Counted from the first letter of the stretch, positions 34,590 to 44,500 are shown. The stretch is DNA of 64,000 nt from CAG-488 sp051881315 (GCA_051881315.1 JBJEPQ010000029.1:1-64000); one strand, 5' to 3'. The notes: a model not told the origin generated them from the letters alone. Translations and numbers: made by a program.

Positions 34590-35636
34590 ATGAGTCTCGG
34601 TAATATTACAAAGCAATCAGGAACCGCACAGTTGATAATTAAGGGTAAAAACGGTCAGCAAATCAATGAGCGTGAAGTTTATGCAATCAACAGCGGACAA
34701 GTCGGCGGACTGATGCGTTTTGATGTGATAAGAAAGAGAAAGAGCTTTAAGCTTGTTTATGATGTTACCGGATATACGACATTAAAAGGGTTTTTAAAAA
34801 ACCCACTGTCTAAAGATTTATTCGCAAGAATAATTGATGGAATACTGTCGAATATCAGAGAGATAAACACAGCTTATTTAAATGCTCATTATGTGTTGAT
34901 GGATTTGAACAGAGTGATGATAAATCCCTCGACAAAAAAAGTGTATTTTATCTATATCCCGATTCAATCGTTTGATACCGGTACAGATTTAAAAAGTATG
35001 CTTAAAGAAATGATAAGCCTTGCAATATTCCCTTCTAACGAAGATAACAGTTATGTTAGGGAATTTATTTCCATTCTTAACGAAGGAATAAATTTTTCGA
35101 TATTTGAGTTGGAGGAATTTATAAAAAGGATATCTTGTCCTATAAATTTTGAAATGAAAAATAAGGTGATTTGTCCTAGATGCAACAATGTTATTCCCGT
35201 TGGTATAAATTATTGCAATCAATGCGGTGCTAAAATTACGGTTAATCGAAAAAAAGAAGCTTTTATGTTTAATCCCGCCAACGGTAAATCAAGTGCTGCT
35301 GAGTTTGATGTAATGACACCGGGCGAGTTATATTCAGGTCCCAAGGCATATCTTTTAAGAAAAAAGACCGGAGAAAAGATTGTCATAGATAAATCGGGAT
35401 TTATGATCGGCAAGGATGACCGTTTCAGCGACTATTGCATAAAGGGAAACACGGCGATTAGCAGACAGCATGCCGAAATCCTTGTTTATAACAACCGTTT
35501 TTTTGTTGTTGATAAAAAATCTACAAATAAAACATTTCTTAATGACCGGGAAGTATCCCCTGAAAAACAGATTGAACTTTTCAATGGAGCGACATTGCGA
35601 TTTGCAAACGAAGAATTTGTATTCTACTTAGAATAG
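34590..35636 (+). CDS. FHA-domain protein with DUF6382-like N-terminus and zinc ribbon
   Basis: This 348-residue protein has a DUF6382-like N-terminal domain (1-185), a zinc ribbon with two CxxC pairs (CPRCNNVIPVG and CNQCGAK, about 192-217) and a C-terminal FHA domain (about 255-348) with GFMIGKDDR, AISRQHAEI and STNKTFLND. It is a paralog of the protein at 22769, which has a Pro-rich linker in place of the zinc ribbon. It probably recognises phosphothreonine on a local target. The start at 34590 is set by an AGAAGG site inside the end of the previous gene. Confidence 0.85.
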   Translation: MSLGNITKQSGTAQLIIKGKNGQQINEREVYAINSGQVGGLMRFDVIRKRKSFKLVYDVTGYTTLKGFLKNPLSKDLFARIIDGILSNIREINTAYLNAHYVLMDLNRVMINPSTKKVYFIYIPIQSFDTGTDLKSMLKEMISLAIFPSNEDNSYVREFISILNEGINFSIFELEEFIKRISCPINFEMKNKVICPRCNNVIPVGINYCNQCGAKITVNRKKEAFMFNPANGKSSAAEFDVMTPGELYSGPKAYLLRKKTGEKIVIDKSGFMIGKDDRFSDYCIKGNTAISRQHAEILVYNNRFFVVDKKSTNKTFLNDREVSPEKQIELFNGATLRFANEEFVFYLE

Positions 35637-35647
35637 GAGGAAAGCAA

Positions 35648-35923
35648 ATGATTACAGATAAGATTTATACTGCAATTATTGTTGAAATTATTTTGCAGGC
35701 ATTGATTTTAGTGGTCGCTGTAGTGGGAATTATTGTGCTGAAAATCAAGTCCGAAAGATCGAGTGTCACAAACAATTCTGCAAACAGTCAAGCCTATTAT
35801 AACAATGCGGCGAATCAAAATTATTACAGCGGTTATACCGGAAATGTTACATATTGCAGGAACTGTGCAGGAGAGTATGATGCGTCCTTACAATCGTGTC
35901 CTCACTGCGGAACTCCGAGGTGA
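35648..35923 (+). CDS. Small membrane protein with C-terminal zinc ribbon
   Basis: This 91-residue protein has one membrane helix (about 8-32, IVEIILQALILVVAVVGIIV), an Asn/Tyr-rich linker and a zinc ribbon (CRNCAGEYDASLQSCPHCG). It lies between the zinc-ribbon FHA protein and the candidate effector. It could be an adaptor that recruits a substrate to the membrane, which is only a suggestion. Confidence 0.7.
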   Translation: MITDKIYTAIIVEIILQALILVVAVVGIIVLKIKSERSSVTNNSANSQAYYNNAANQNYYSGYTGNVTYCRNCAGEYDASLQSCPHCGTPR

Positions 35924-35932
35924 TAAATATTT

Positions 35933-37285
35933 ATGAGTGTAATAAAAATAAATGTGTCAAATGTTATTAGTTCGGGATCGACGGCTAATTCGGCGAAAAA
36001 TATTCTTTCTTCGGATATATACCGGATACGTATTGTCGGAACACAAATTGACGCAAGAATCAGAAGCTCTAATAACATATCAAACCGTATTGAAAGAGTC
36101 TGTTCGAATTTACAGCAAGCAGAAAAGAGAATAGACAAGCTTAAAACGGTTGTTGATAAGTGTGCAAGTGAATACAGAAAAGCCGATCTTCAGGTAAAGA
36201 AAATGGCCGAGGAAACGGCAGCTTTTCCGAAAGCGGAAAAGAATTCCCCCAAAAAGCAAAACAGCTTTATTGATAAAATACTAAAGTGTGATGCAGCGGT
36301 AGCAAAGATGCTTTCAAAGCTTATTAAAAACAACGAAATATCGGGCAAGATAGGATTATCCGGATCCGCATTGTCATATTTGTCAGGGTTATATACGTTT
36401 TATACGCAAAAAAGCAGCAAGCCAAGCGAAATGATTGCAAGTAGTTTAAAGTTTACCAAAGCATCCGGGTCGGCATGGAGCGGTTTGTATAATTTTTATG
36501 ATAAGAAACTCAATGCATATCAAGCAGGAAAACTCGGAAAGAAATTTCAAAAGCCCGCAAAAACGGTCTCGCTAATCGGAAGTGTATGCGGCTTTTCGGC
36601 TGAAACTATTAAGTCTTATAATGTTTTTATGGATGAAAACACAGATGTTAGCACAAGAATCACTCAGCTCGGAAAAAACTTAGATTCGGGTATTGATGTT
36701 GGAAAATCAGCGGTAGCATATAAGTGGGGGCAAAAAGAACTGACAAGGGGGTTTGGCAAGTATAATTGGGGTTTGTCGGCCAAAAACAGCGCAAAGCTTT
36801 CGAAAGCAAATACGACGCTGTCTTTAGCCAGTGTTGGTATAAATTTTGTAAGCGGCGGCGCTTCACGATATTATAAAGTTACTGCCGATGGAACTTTCGA
36901 CATGGGGGATATGGGAGAAACCGGAGTAAGCGCTTGCGTTCATGGATTAACATCAGTTATAAACCAAGGAACATTCGGGATTAGTGATGCTTTGGGACTT
37001 TCGGATTCGGCTGATAAGATTACAGACGGAATAGTGAATTTCACAGAAAATGAGTTGACAGACTATGCAGTTAGTCATCCGGTTTCGTCGGGATATATTA
37101 AAATGGCCGGTGGATTAGTAGATTATTCAAATGATGAAAACAATAATATTTTTCTCCGCACGGGAGCTGCTGCCATAGGCGGAACGGGAATGGTTTTTTC
37201 TATGGCTGCTGATTGTGTAGTTGATGGAGCGAAGTATATCGGAAACAGTGTTTCAAATTTTTGGAATTCTATTACACGTCACTAA
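35933..37285 (+). CDS. Candidate type VII-secreted effector or accessory protein
   Basis: This 450-residue protein has residues 1-100 forming helices like an LXG/WXG-type export domain (SNNISNRIERVCSNLQQAEK, RIDKLKTVVDKCASEYRKAD), without the diagnostic LXG motif. The middle is helical, and the last 100 residues contain Gly-rich hydrophobic stretches (FLRTGAAAIGGTGMVFSMAA) that might insert in membranes. No nuclease, ADP-ribosylase or other known toxin motif is visible. The DUF4176 gene behind it is a partner typical of LXG effectors, which supports the call. Targets are unknown. Confidence 0.6.
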   Translation: MSVIKINVSNVISSGSTANSAKNILSSDIYRIRIVGTQIDARIRSSNNISNRIERVCSNLQQAEKRIDKLKTVVDKCASEYRKADLQVKKMAEETAAFPKAEKNSPKKQNSFIDKILKCDAAVAKMLSKLIKNNEISGKIGLSGSALSYLSGLYTFYTQKSSKPSEMIASSLKFTKASGSAWSGLYNFYDKKLNAYQAGKLGKKFQKPAKTVSLIGSVCGFSAETIKSYNVFMDENTDVSTRITQLGKNLDSGIDVGKSAVAYKWGQKELTRGFGKYNWGLSAKNSAKLSKANTTLSLASVGINFVSGGASRYYKVTADGTFDMGDMGETGVSACVHGLTSVINQGTFGISDALGLSDSADKITDGIVNFTENELTDYAVSHPVSSGYIKMAGGLVDYSNDENNNIFLRTGAAAIGGTGMVFSMAADCVVDGAKYIGNSVSNFWNSITRH

Positions 37286-37310
37286 TTAAACAAAAAAAGG
37301 AGATTTTTAT

Positions 37311-37595
37311 ATGATTATTAAAGATTTATTGCCAATCGGTTCGGTTGTTTTACTTAAAGGTGCTACTCGAAAATTGATGATAACAGGAATAAAGACTGCA
37401 ACACAGGATAATCCGGAAGAATTTTTCGATTATATTGGCGTGCTATATCCCGAGGGATTTTTAGGAGAAGAAGGAAATTTTCTTTTTAATCATGACGATA
37501 TAAATGATGTTGTTTTTACCGGATATTCCAATCCGGAAAGAGAGGAGTTTTTAGACTTCTTGGATAATCAGACGAAAGATAGTTTTATGGAATAA
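37311..37595 (+). CDS. DUF4176 family protein, likely effector partner
   Basis: This 94-residue protein shows the DUF4176 pattern: LLPIGSVVLLKGATRKLMI, FDYIGVLYPEGFLG, LFNHDDINDVVFTGY. The family is common in Firmicutes type VII effector loci, next to LXG proteins, and is thought to be an accessory or chaperone-like part. AAGGAG precedes the ATG. It is the last gene before a 340-bp gap, so the secretion operon may end here. Confidence 0.85.
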   Translation: MIIKDLLPIGSVVLLKGATRKLMITGIKTATQDNPEEFFDYIGVLYPEGFLGEEGNFLFNHDDINDVVFTGYSNPEREEFLDFLDNQTKDSFME

Positions 37596-37874
37596 ATAAA
37601 CAAGTGTCGGCAGAGCGTTGTAACGGAATATGACGGCAAGGTTAATAACAGCAACTTTATGTTTATTTTGAAATTGTGAGCAGAGTATGGGTTATCAAAA
37701 TTCCCATATTCATTGAAAAAGCAATAGAGCGGTTTTTCGTTTTTGATTATCGTATTATTTAGTTTTCAGAAGTATCCATAGAATAGTCAAGACATATAAA
37801 AATATTTAATAATATCAAACGTACGGTTGCTTAACTATTGCTGTGGTTTATGGTAACTGATTAGTAAACATGAT
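37596..37874. other. Intergenic region upstream of the second phosphatase-kinase group
   Basis: About 280 bases with no plausible gene. TTGAAA followed after 17 nt by TTATCA (about 37668-37700) is a weak promoter candidate. It does not contain the promoter module found at 6867 and 7571, so the genes behind it may be controlled separately. Confidence 0.4.
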
Positions 37875-37921
37875 AAAATAATATGCTGATAAATGTAGAA
37901 TATTGGCATATTATTTTTTTT
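37875..37921 (+). terminator. Terminator-like hairpin directly before the phosphatase ribosome site
   Basis: Arms AAAATAATATGC (37875-37886) and GCATATTATTTT (37906-37917) pair over 12 bp and run into an eight-T tract ending at 37921. The phosphatase ribosome site AAGAGGGG follows immediately. It could end the secretion operon or act as an attenuator in the leader of the genes behind it. Confidence 0.7.
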
Positions 37922-37935
37922 AAGAGGGGTTACAA

Positions 37936-38718
37936 GTGAAATTTGCTATTTCCGGTAATACAGACGTTGGTATTAAAAAATCAACGAATCAAGACAGTTT
38001 GTTTTTACGTAAATATTTAACCTCATTTGGAGAGGCTGTTCTGATCGTTTTATGTGACGGAATGGGCGGCTTGGAGAAAGGCGAGGTTGCAAGCGCTTCG
38101 CTTATAAATGCATTTGAAAACTGGGCAGATGAAATGTTATCTTCATCGTTTGATTGTGAAGGCGGCATAAATCGTGATTTTGTAGAGACTCAGTGGAACA
38201 GCTTGATTGTTTCCATGAATGAGAAAATCAAGTTTTACGGACGCAGAAACGGTGTGTCTCTTGGCACTACTGTTACGGCAATGCTTATAACGCAGAGAGA
38301 TTATTTTATTGTTAACGTAGGGGATACACGAGCCTATGCGATAACGGATAATCTATATTTGCTGACTAAGGATCAGACATTGGTTGCAAAAGAAGTGGAG
38401 GAAGGAAAGCTTACTCCCGAACAGGCAGAAACAGATCCGCGAAGAAGTGTATTGCTTCAATGTGTAGGCGCATCGGAAAATGTTTTTCCGGAGTTCTTTT
38501 TCGGTGAAGTTTATCCGAATGAGGTCTTTATGATCTGCACAGACGGTTTCAGACATGAGATTACCGCTGAAGAAATCTACAACGCTTTTTCGCCTGAAGT
38601 GTTATACAACGAAGAAATAATGTATTCAAACACAGCTTATCTTATTGACACCAACAAATCGAGAATGGAAAAAGATAATATTACTGTGGCATTGGTTCGT
38701 TCGTATCAGGAGGTTTAA
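37936..38718 (+). CDS. PP2C-family protein phosphatase
   Basis: This 260-residue protein has TNQDSL, VLCDGMGGLEKGE, SLGTTVTAMLIT, NVGDTRAYAI, CTDGFRHEI and EKDNITVALV. The starting GTG has AGAGGGG 7 nt upstream. It is a close paralog of the phosphatase at 24577. The kinase follows after 2 bp, so both are translated together and should act on the same substrates, probably the ETTVL protein two genes on. Confidence 0.92.
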   Translation: MKFAISGNTDVGIKKSTNQDSLFLRKYLTSFGEAVLIVLCDGMGGLEKGEVASASLINAFENWADEMLSSSFDCEGGINRDFVETQWNSLIVSMNEKIKFYGRRNGVSLGTTVTAMLITQRDYFIVNVGDTRAYAITDNLYLLTKDQTLVAKEVEEGKLTPEQAETDPRRSVLLQCVGASENVFPEFFFGEVYPNEVFMICTDGFRHEITAEEIYNAFSPEVLYNEEIMYSNTAYLIDTNKSRMEKDNITVALVRSYQEV

Positions 38719-38720
38719 AA

Positions 38721-40454
38721 ATGCTTAAAATAGGATCCTTGGTTGACGGCAAATACCGAGTTCTGAGCGAAATCGGTCATGGCGGTATGAGCGTTGTATA
38801 TATGGCAATCAATGAAAAAGCAAATAAAACCTGGGCAATCAAAGAGGTTCGTAAAGACGGAATTAAGGATTTTGAAGTTGTCCGTCAAGGACTTATTGTT
38901 GAGACCGAAATGCTGAAAAGGCTTAATCACCCCAATTTGCCGAGCATTGTTGACGTTATTGAAAATGAAGATACTTTCTTGATCGTAATGGATTACATAG
39001 AGGGTAACCCTTTGAGCAAGGCTTTGGATGAGTACGGAGCACAGCCTCAGGAATATGTAATTGAATGGGCAAAGCAGCTTTGCGATGTGCTTGATTATCT
39101 TCACACAAGAAATCCGGCAATTATTTACCGTGATATGAAGCCGGCAAACATCATGCTCAAGCCCGACGGAAATATTACTTTGATTGACTTCGGTACGGCG
39201 CGAGAGTTCAAAGAAAAAAATCTTGCAGATACAACGTGTCTCGGCACAGTCGGCTATGCGGCACCTGAACAGTTCGGCGGAATGGGACAAACCGATGCAA
39301 GAACGGATATATACTGTCTCGGCGCAACACTGTATCATCTGGTTACGGGCTGCAATCCTTGCGAACCGCCATATGAAATTTTACCTATAAGATCAATAAA
39401 TCCGCAGCTTTCGAGCGGACTTGAAAGAATTATTATTAAATGCACACAGCGAAATCCGGAGGACAGATACCAGTCGTGTGCAGAGCTTATGTATGCTCTT
39501 GAGCATTATGAAGAAATTGACGATAAATACAGAAAGCAACAAAAGAAAAAGCTGAATTTGTTTGTTTCTTCGGTTTCGATAATGCTTGCTGCTTTGATTG
39601 GTGCTTTCGGAAGCATTTTTATGGATAACAAACAGATAAAAAATGAATACAGCGCTTACCTTGAAAAAGGAAACAACACTTCTTTGAGCGAAGAAGTTCG
39701 TGAAGACAGTTTGATAAAAGCAATTAAGACTGGATACACGGATTCTTTTGATGCGTTTGAGTCGATAATCAACCTTTATTCATCTGATTTTATTTTGAAT
39801 TCGAAAGAGCTTCAAACATTTAACGAACTTGAATCTTACATAAAAAAGATGAGAAGAGATGAACAGAAAGCAGAAGTTTGTTACGACATTGGAAGCTGCT
39901 TGTTCGCTTATTACAGCTCGGACGGGGAAGTCTCTGATTCAATTGTCGGTTCAACTCGTGCAAGAACATGGTTCAGCAATTCAAAAGAATATGCAGAAAG
40001 ACTTGATGATGAAGCTCTCAGCGACATTAACTATTCCGAGAATAACATTGAAATTCTGATGAATCTGGGCGATTTTAGCGAGGCATTGATAAACAATGTG
40101 GACACACAGAGCTCGCTCGAATCAGGAATTGTTAATAGTGATATGGATAAGAATTATAAAAATTGTTGGACATATTTAAGCAGTGGATTTGCAGAAGATT
40201 TGAAAGATGAAAATATTGACGACGATTTTAAGATTATTATCTGTAAATACGGAAGCTACATTTTATACAGCAACAATTCAAGTATGCAAAAAGTTCTCGG
40301 AAGTTCATATAGTTACAGTCAGGTTATAAAAACTTATGACGAAATGATAAGCTACCTTGAAAAGGTTAATTCGGAGAAAGCTTCGGATGTCCTTGAGTCG
40401 GTAAAAATGGCAAGAAAACAATTTGAATACGCTAACAAAAGAACATCATCCTAA
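38721..40454 (+). CDS. Ser/Thr protein kinase with one membrane helix
   Basis: This 577-residue protein has a kinase domain at 10-265: Gly loop GHGGMSVVY (19-27), K41, E62, catalytic loop YRDMKPAN (136-143, Tyr in place of the usual His, Asp 138 kept), DFG 156-158, APE 181-183. A membrane helix (about 279-302, LFVSSVSIMLAALIGAFGSI) and an extracytoplasmic helical part of about 275 residues follow. All catalytic residues are present, so it should be active. It lies between its phosphatase and the protein with the ETTVL array, the most likely substrate. The outer domain presumably senses an envelope signal. Confidence 0.92.
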   Translation: MLKIGSLVDGKYRVLSEIGHGGMSVVYMAINEKANKTWAIKEVRKDGIKDFEVVRQGLIVETEMLKRLNHPNLPSIVDVIENEDTFLIVMDYIEGNPLSKALDEYGAQPQEYVIEWAKQLCDVLDYLHTRNPAIIYRDMKPANIMLKPDGNITLIDFGTAREFKEKNLADTTCLGTVGYAAPEQFGGMGQTDARTDIYCLGATLYHLVTGCNPCEPPYEILPIRSINPQLSSGLERIIIKCTQRNPEDRYQSCAELMYALEHYEEIDDKYRKQQKKKLNLFVSSVSIMLAALIGAFGSIFMDNKQIKNEYSAYLEKGNNTSLSEEVREDSLIKAIKTGYTDSFDAFESIINLYSSDFILNSKELQTFNELESYIKKMRRDEQKAEVCYDIGSCLFAYYSSDGEVSDSIVGSTRARTWFSNSKEYAERLDDEALSDINYSENNIEILMNLGDFSEALINNVDTQSSLESGIVNSDMDKNYKNCWTYLSSGFAEDLKDENIDDDFKIIICKYGSYILYSNNSSMQKVLGSSYSYSQVIKTYDEMISYLEKVNSEKASDVLESVKMARKQFEYANKRTSS

Positions 40455-40469
40455 TCACGAGGTGAAGCT

Positions 40470-41102
40470 ATGAGTACATATGAAGTAATAACTTTGGCAT
40501 GCTTTATAACCGCAGGCGTGTTCTTTTTAATAAGCGTGGTTTTGTTCTTTGTATTGGATATGGTCAAAGTTATCGGAGACTTGACAGGCCACACGGCCAA
40601 AAGAGAGATTGAAAATATCCGATCTCAAAACCAAATGACGGGAAATAAAGCGTATAAACCAAGCAAGGTAAATGCGGAACGCGGAAAGCTGACTGATAAA
40701 ATATCTCCGTCAGGCAAAATTGAATCAAAACACTCGGCAATTTTCGGCGGAAGCGTCGGAACGGAAAAAATCAGTCCGGCTCAACAATATTCGGGTTATG
40801 AAGCGACGACTTTGCTTGAGGGACAGCAAGACGGCGATTCGTTAACTACGGTTCTTGACCCGACAAACGAAAACACGCAGAACGAAACAACCGTACTCAA
40901 CGGGGCGGTTAATGAAACAACAGTGCTGAATCAAGCGGCAAGCGAGACAACCGTATTGAATAATGCAGAGGAAAACACCACCGTTTTAAATAATGCGGGA
41001 CAGATCGACGAGACATCGGTATTAAATGCAAATGTTATAACGGTTGCAGTTTCGATTTTACAGGAAATCAAATTTATCAATACCGAAGAAATAATACTTT
41101 AA
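40470..41102 (+). CDS. Single-pass membrane protein with ETTVL decapeptide array
   Basis: This 210-residue protein has one membrane helix (about 8-30, TLACFITAGVFFLISVVLFF), a basic linker and an array of threonine motifs. TTLL lies at 113-116, TTVL at 126-129, then ETTVLN-type units with their second Thr at 141, 151, 161 and 171, exactly 10 residues apart, and a last ETSVL at 181-185. The units are nearly identical at DNA level (about 40885-41020, 30-bp period). The motif resembles ETTxx sites of phosphothreonine ligands of FHA domains. Likely the cytoplasmic tail is phosphorylated by the kinase just upstream and then docks FHA proteins. Confidence 0.78.
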   Translation: MSTYEVITLACFITAGVFFLISVVLFFVLDMVKVIGDLTGHTAKREIENIRSQNQMTGNKAYKPSKVNAERGKLTDKISPSGKIESKHSAIFGGSVGTEKISPAQQYSGYEATTLLEGQQDGDSLTTVLDPTNENTQNETTVLNGAVNETTVLNQAASETTVLNNAEENTTVLNNAGQIDETSVLNANVITVAVSILQEIKFINTEEIIL

Positions 41103-41118
41103 ATCGGAGGCGGAGAAT

Positions 41119-41586
41119 GTGAAAAAATTAAAAATTTTAAATTATATTTCGTTGGCTGCCTTTACAGTACTTTCAGGATCGGTTTTACTAACTCCACTAT
41201 CAATAAATTATGATGTGACCAACGGAAAGAAATTTATAAGCTATATCATTATGGTTGCCTTTTGGGGTGGATTGCTTGTTGGTTTGATCTCGGAGATTGC
41301 TGCGACTAAGACAAGAAAAAATTGCAAAATAAAAGTCGACGGCAAGCTACCCGGAATATTATCTTCCTTTAAAAACAAGGAATCGACAGTGGCAATTTGT
41401 TTGTTCTTTATTGGACTGATTACGGCAATCATTTTCAGGTTCATTGATATTCCCAACAAAGAGATTTTTCAAATCATCGGAATGTTTGCTGCGATGTGGG
41501 GATTTTGTTTACATTGCGTTTTTGACGGTCTGAATTACAGAGCGGTTAAAAATAATAAAGAAGGTAAAACAGAGGAGGAAAAATGA
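41119..41586 (+). CDS. Hypothetical four-helix membrane protein
   Basis: This 155-residue protein has about four hydrophobic segments: ISLAAFTVLSGSVLLTPLSI, IIMVAFWGGLLVGLISEIAA, VAICLFFIGLITAIIFRF and IIGMFAAMWGFCLHCVF. The GTG start at 41119 has GGAGG upstream, and its stop overlaps the start of the giant protein gene (ATGA), so the two are coupled. No family recognised. It may help to insert or anchor the giant protein. Confidence 0.7.
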   Translation: MKKLKILNYISLAAFTVLSGSVLLTPLSINYDVTNGKKFISYIIMVAFWGGLLVGLISEIAATKTRKNCKIKVDGKLPGILSSFKNKESTVAICLFFIGLITAIIFRFIDIPNKEIFQIIGMFAAMWGFCLHCVFDGLNYRAVKNNKEGKTEEEK

Positions 41587-44500
41587 TGAAGCGTTCAGGT
41601 AAAAAGATTTTTAATCAAATTATTGCAATGCTTATATCAGTTATGATTGTTGTTTCTATGGCGCCGTTAAGCCTTGCAACAGGTGAAATGGATCCGGAGC
41701 CGAAAGAAATTGAAACAACCTACACTGTATCTGAAAATATGAACATAACCGAAGATATGGATATTCCTGCCGATGCGGTATGGAAAATCGACAAAGGAAT
41801 AACGGTAACCGTATCTGCCAAGCTGACGGTTCAGGGTGCTGTTATAGTTGACGGAACATCGAAAATTGTTACGGTAACAGGCCACGACGACGAGAAAAAC
41901 AAGGATTTTGACGGATCTATTTGTTTTGATGATGGCAGCATATATATTAAGGGCGAAAAGTGTATCTTAGGTTTCGACGAAACCTATAAATATGAGTCGG
42001 CAGAAATCTCCCCCTTGGTATTAGCAGGTGAAGGAACGGTTATTACCGTCAAAACAAACGGTGAGACGACGGGTTCAGCAATATCCGTAACCTCCGCCGC
42101 CGAGGATAATACGCCGAGTCTCAAAATAAACGGAGCATTTCGTATCGGAAAAGACGACAAGATTACAATAGCGGAAAATACAGAAATCAGCGCACCCGAA
42201 AATTCTATTACCGCCGTTGCAGGAGCTGCGATTTATAATAAGAGCACAAAATGTGCAGATGTTTTAAACAAAATAGAAAATGCGTCGGTATATCATTGGG
42301 TTGAAGTAAATGATGCCGAAGAAGTAAACAAATCTGATTTTGTAGAATATAAAGCAGATCCGAAATCAACATATACTGTTAATGCACCGGAAGGCAAGTA
42401 TATTTCAAAATTGACTGTTGACGGAACTGATGATTTATCGGCAGTTAAGAATAAATCAAAAGAGATTACAGTTGAAAAGCCTGTCTCGATCACAGTTGCT
42501 TTTGAAAATATTCCTGATGCAACATTAAGCATAAACGCTCCTAAATATGTCGTAAAGGGATCTCCTTTCTCTGCAATAATAAACACAAACAGAGACGGAA
42601 ATATTATTGTTGACGGAACAGAACTCACCGTTAATGAGAATGTTTCAAGAAAAGAAACAGAAACGGGCTTTGAATGGACAGTAAAAAATCTTACCGTTTC
42701 TGAAACAAAGGAATATAGTGTCGTTGTACCTGACAGCCATTTCTCTGAAAATGCATCGGGTAGTTTTACCGTAATTGCGGTTGATCCGATATCTGTCAGT
42801 GCGAGTGCAAAAGATGGAGAAAAGGAATACGACGGAGAATATTTTACCGCCAATGATGTTGTATTTACCATTGAGACTAAGGGTGGTATTCCTCAAAGCG
42901 ACGGAACCGCAAAAACGGATATTGCATATTCCAAGGATGGCGGAAATACATACACTAATATTATCGGAAACACATTTACAGCAACCGAAAGCGGAGAATA
43001 TATATTTAAAGCAACAGACGCCGAATCTAATTCAGCGACGACCGCAGCCTATACGGTAAAAATTGACAAAATAAATCCGTCATTGGATGTAAAATTATCT
43101 TCTGATGACTGGGCACCTGAGGTTGTTGTTACGGTTATTCCGACAGTCGGAGATTCAGGAATTAAACGAGTATATTATACGAAAAACGGTGTTGAAAACG
43201 AGATTGCTCCCGATGAGAACGAGGAATATATTTATAAAATAAATTCAGACACCTCTGACTCTCAAGAGTATTCATTCTTTGTTGAAAATATGGCAGGCGT
43301 TGTCAGCGAAGCCATAACAAAGACAATTAAGGTTGATAAAATTGCGCCTGCCGTTTCTGTTTCTGTAAAAAGAGAAAACCCGGTTGACAGTTTTATCGAT
43401 ATAATTACGGGAAGTCTTATTAAGGTTAATTCCGAAAAATATATTGTAACTGTAATTGCTGAAGATAAGAGTTCAGGAATGAAAGAAACCGAAGAATTAA
43501 ATGCGGACGACTTCAAATGCGTAATTCTTCCTGAAAGTGAAACTGATCTCAGCAACGGAATTGCCGTTGCGTTTGATAATATTGTTAATAAGATTTACAG
43601 GGAGAAAAATAGAATTCGTGCGGAATTCAAATTCTCAGATTTGGAAAACGGAAAATACAATATTTATACGCAAGCAGTCGATAAAGCGGGTAATGCTTAC
43701 GAAGGAAAGTTGTCGTTTGAAATTGATGGCGAGAAAAAAATAATCAGCTTTGATGTTAACAATGATATTAACACGTGGTCTTTCACTGTTAAAACCGGAG
43801 AAAATACTATAGACGAAAATGCAAACGATGGTATTTACTATGTTAACAAAGATTTTGTTTTAAATGCCAAAGCAACGAACATGACAAAAATAAACTCTGT
43901 TGTTGTATCGCATAACGACAAGGAAATCGGAAAATTTACTGTTTTAAATTACGATAGCGAGACAGGATTTATTTTCGATAACAATATTTTCAAAGAGATA
44001 AATGATCCGGATGAGATGTGTCCGGACGGAACTTATAAGTTTGTATTCGATACAGACGGAGATGCCGAAAATACTGTCTTAACGGTTGTAAAAGACTCCG
44101 GAACTCCCAACTTTGATCTTTCCGTTTCTGAAAAGATTGTAACCGATGCAGAACTGATAGTGAAAAATATTGAAAATATCAGTAGTGGATTGGAGAGTAT
44201 AAAGCTCTATAAAATTGAAAATGATGAAACAGAGACTGAGATAGTTCCTCAGGACGGTAAGGACTCTGTTTTTGAAAAAACCGGAGAAACAGAAAATACT
44301 TACAAAGCTATTGTTTCGGAAAACGGAAAATACCGAGTAAAAGTATTCGGAAAATCCGGTATGGTTTGCACAAAGGATATTGAAATAAATACCATTTATA
44401 AGGAAGCACCTGTTCTGACAGTCGTCGGAAAAATTCTGGACGAAAAAGGCGGTATTGTCGGTGACATTGAAAGTGATACATGGACAAACAAATCCGTTGA

